Assembly (NCBI GenBank): GCA_021845555.1
Contig: JAJZVS010000165.1
Span: forward strand, 1 to 8,320
Length of the DNA: 8,320 nt
From: Pseudomonadota bacterium
GTDB taxonomy: Bacteria > Pseudomonadota > Alphaproteobacteria > Acetobacterales > Acetobacteraceae
Direction of reading: 5' to 3'
This document shows positions 7,249 to 8,320 of the stretch, piece after piece; position 1 is the first letter of the stretch; every line of letters starts with the position of its first letter. The notes below the pieces were generated by a model. That model worked only from the letters and a program-made list of their open reading frames with translations. It did not search any database and was not told the DNA's origin. The translations under genes were made by a program, and so were the position numbers.

Positions 7249-8146
7249 CCCGATCGTGCTCGCGGTGCTGCTGCTGGCCCTCGTGCCGCGGCCGACCCGC
7301 GCCGAGGGACCATCGACGCCATCGACCACCCTCCCCGCCTCGCCGGTCCCGGCCGCCACCCCCGGGCCCGTCCCCGCCCATGGCACCGCCCCTGGCACCG
7401 CCCCTGGCACTGCTGCCCCTGGGACCGCCGCTGGGACCGCCGCTGGGACCGCCGCTGGGAGCGCCCCTGACACCGCCCCTGGCACCGCCCCCGGCATCAG
7501 CCCCGCCACACCCGCCAAGCCTGCCGCGCCGGTCCCGCCGGCGCACGCCGCTTCGGTGCCGCACCCGCTCCCGGTGAAGCGCGTGCCGCCGGACCAAGTG
7601 ATCGCGGTGCTCGGCCAGACGGTGACCGGGCCGGACGGCAAGCCGGTCGGGCGGCTGATCGACGTGCTGGTGGACCGCGACGGCAAGCCGCAGGCGGCGG
7701 TGATCGATTTCGGCGGCTTCATGGGGGTGGGCAGCCGCAAGATCGCGGTGCATTGGGACACGCTGCATTTCCATCCCGGCGACGCGGCGCACCCGGTCGT
7801 GCTCGACCTGCTGCCGGCCGAGTTGCGCCAGGCGCCGCGCTACAAGGGGGCCAACCGGCCGGCGCCGGTGCTGGTGGAACCGCCCCCGAAGCCGGCCGTG
7901 CCGCGGGCCGGAGCCGGGGCGGCGGGAAAGCCTTCCCCGCCCACACCCGCGCCCCCTGCTCCGGCCCCTGGACCTGCCCCCGTGCCCGCGCCCGCCGCGC
8001 CCGCACCAGCCGCATCCGTGCCGGCCGCACCTGTGCCGGCCGCGCCCGCGTCCGCGGGACCCGCGCCCGCGCCGCCCCCGGCCCCAGCCGCATCGCCTCC
8101 GGCCGCACCCGCCCCCGCCGCGGGCAAGGCGGCGGCGCCGGGCTGA
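7238..8146 (+). CDS. Secreted PRC-barrel domain protein with low-complexity flanks
   Basis: The 302-residue product starts at a GTG with a near-perfect ribosome-binding site and begins with a Sec-type signal peptide (SRSPIVLAVLLLALVPRPTRA, likely cut after residue 22). Residues 23-110 are a Pro/Ala/Gly/Thr linker with PGTA/AGTA repeats. Residues about 118-195 form a PRC-barrel-like domain: DQVIAVLGQTVTGPDGKPVG, RLIDVLVDRDGKPQAAVIDF, GGFMGVGSRKIAVHWDTLHF. Residues 205-302 are an almost pure Pro/Ala/Val tail. PRC barrels occur in RimM and photosynthetic reaction centre H subunits; exported versions are common in alphaproteobacteria but poorly characterised. No membrane helix follows the domain, so it is predicted periplasmic or extracellular. 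It overlaps the EamA gene by 11 bp and is followed 3 bp later by an MFS gene. The function is unknown; binding or envelope association is a guess. Confidence 0.88.
   Translation: MSRSPIVLAVLLLALVPRPTRAEGPSTPSTTLPASPVPAATPGPVPAHGTAPGTAPGTAAPGTAAGTAAGTAAGSAPDTAPGTAPGISPATPAKPAAPVPPAHAASVPHPLPVKRVPPDQVIAVLGQTVTGPDGKPVGRLIDVLVDRDGKPQAAVIDFGGFMGVGSRKIAVHWDTLHFHPGDAAHPVVLDLLPAELRQAPRYKGANRPAPVLVEPPPKPAVPRAGAGAAGKPSPPTPAPPAPAPGPAPVPAPAAPAPAASVPAAPVPAAPASAGPAPAPPPAPAASPPAAPAPAAGKAAAPG
7381..7494 (+). repeat. 12-bp degenerate tandem repeats in the PRC-barrel gene linker
   Basis: About nine units related to CTGGGACCGCCG or CTGGCACCGCCC run in succession. At least three consecutive CTGGGACCGCCG copies (about 7419-7454) are identical. 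The period is four codons and encodes AGTA/PGTA units between the signal peptide and the PRC domain. The identity of the central copies suggests recent expansion or contraction. Confidence 0.85.
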
Positions 8147-8149
8147 GCG

Positions 8150-8320
8150 ATGCCAGACTCCGGAACGTCTTCCCCGGGCCGCGGCGGGCGCGGGCTCGAC
8201 CTGCTGAACTTCTTCCTCGCCGACGTGCAGACCGGCTTCGGCCCGTTCGTCGCCGTCTATCTCACCACGCATAAATGGACCGAGATCGATATCGGCCTCG
8301 CGCTCAGCGTCGGCACCATC
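8150..8320 (+). CDS. Major facilitator superfamily transporter, N-terminal 57 codons (runs off right edge)
   Basis: The frame opens with an ATG 3 bp after the stop of the PRC-barrel gene and has no stop to the window end. After a short Ser/Gly/Arg-rich cytoplasmic N-terminus (1-15), residues 16-41 (LDLLNFFLADVQTGFGPFVA, then VYLTTH) form the first membrane helix. KWTEIDIGLALSVGTI follows as the loop and start of helix two. This N-terminus is typical of a class of MFS permeases common in alphaproteobacteria. The ribosome-binding site is weak, so translation probably relies on coupling with the upstream gene. The substrate cannot be judged from this fragment. Confidence 0.85.
   Translation, partial: MPDSGTSSPGRGGRGLDLLNFFLADVQTGFGPFVAVYLTTHKWTEIDIGLALSVGTI

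Noticed and set aside
6196..7761. A 521-codon minus-strand open frame opposite the EamA and PRC-barrel genes
   Set aside because: It is a compositional shadow: His/Gln/Arg-rich, with no domain, opposite two genes with good ribosome-binding sites and clear families.
6977..8272. A 431-codon minus-strand open frame rich in Gly and Arg
   Set aside because: It is the reverse of Pro/Ala-coding repeats in the PRC-barrel gene; there is no credible start or domain.

Overview
The window reads as a GC-rich alphaproteobacterial chromosome, probably Rhodospirillales/Acetobacteraceae. That assignment is inferred from the rimP-nusA-ylxR-infB order, the YlxR-L7Ae fusion, the alphaproteobacterial N-terminus of IF-2 and the very GC-rich third codon positions. 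No database search was possible, so the taxon is provisional. There is no sign of phage, insertion sequence, CRISPR array, rRNA or tRNA.

The left half (1-3900) is the minus-strand transcription/translation operon. Read 5' to 3' on the minus strand it holds a putative promoter (3871-3899), a short leader ending in a strong intrinsic-terminator-like hairpin with a seven-T tract (3809-3835), rimP, nusA, a ylxR gene fused to an L7Ae-like domain, and the first 254 codons of infB, which runs off the left edge. The genes are tightly packed: 9 nt between rimP and nusA, and a TAATG stop/start overlap between ylxR and infB. The exception is an 88-nt open gap between nusA and ylxR. The end of ylxR is built from 27-bp tandem repeats, each carrying a small hairpin, that stop just before the infB ribosome-binding site.

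The right half (4020-8320) is a plus-strand accessory cluster, divergent from the first operon across about 180 bp. It holds a membrane acyltransferase of the acyltransferase-3 (OafA-like) family, an unrecognised proline-rich lipoprotein, a ten-helix EamA/DMT-type exporter, a secreted PRC-barrel protein with low-complexity flanks, and the start of an MFS transporter. The last three are coupled (11-bp overlap, then a 3-bp gap) and are probably co-transcribed. The products are nearly all envelope or membrane proteins, but no single pathway is evident.

The points most worth following up are the attenuator-like rimP leader that abuts a start region with no ATG, and the use of short in-frame tandem repeats (27, 15 and 12 bp) in three genes. 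I found no convincing wholly new biological system.
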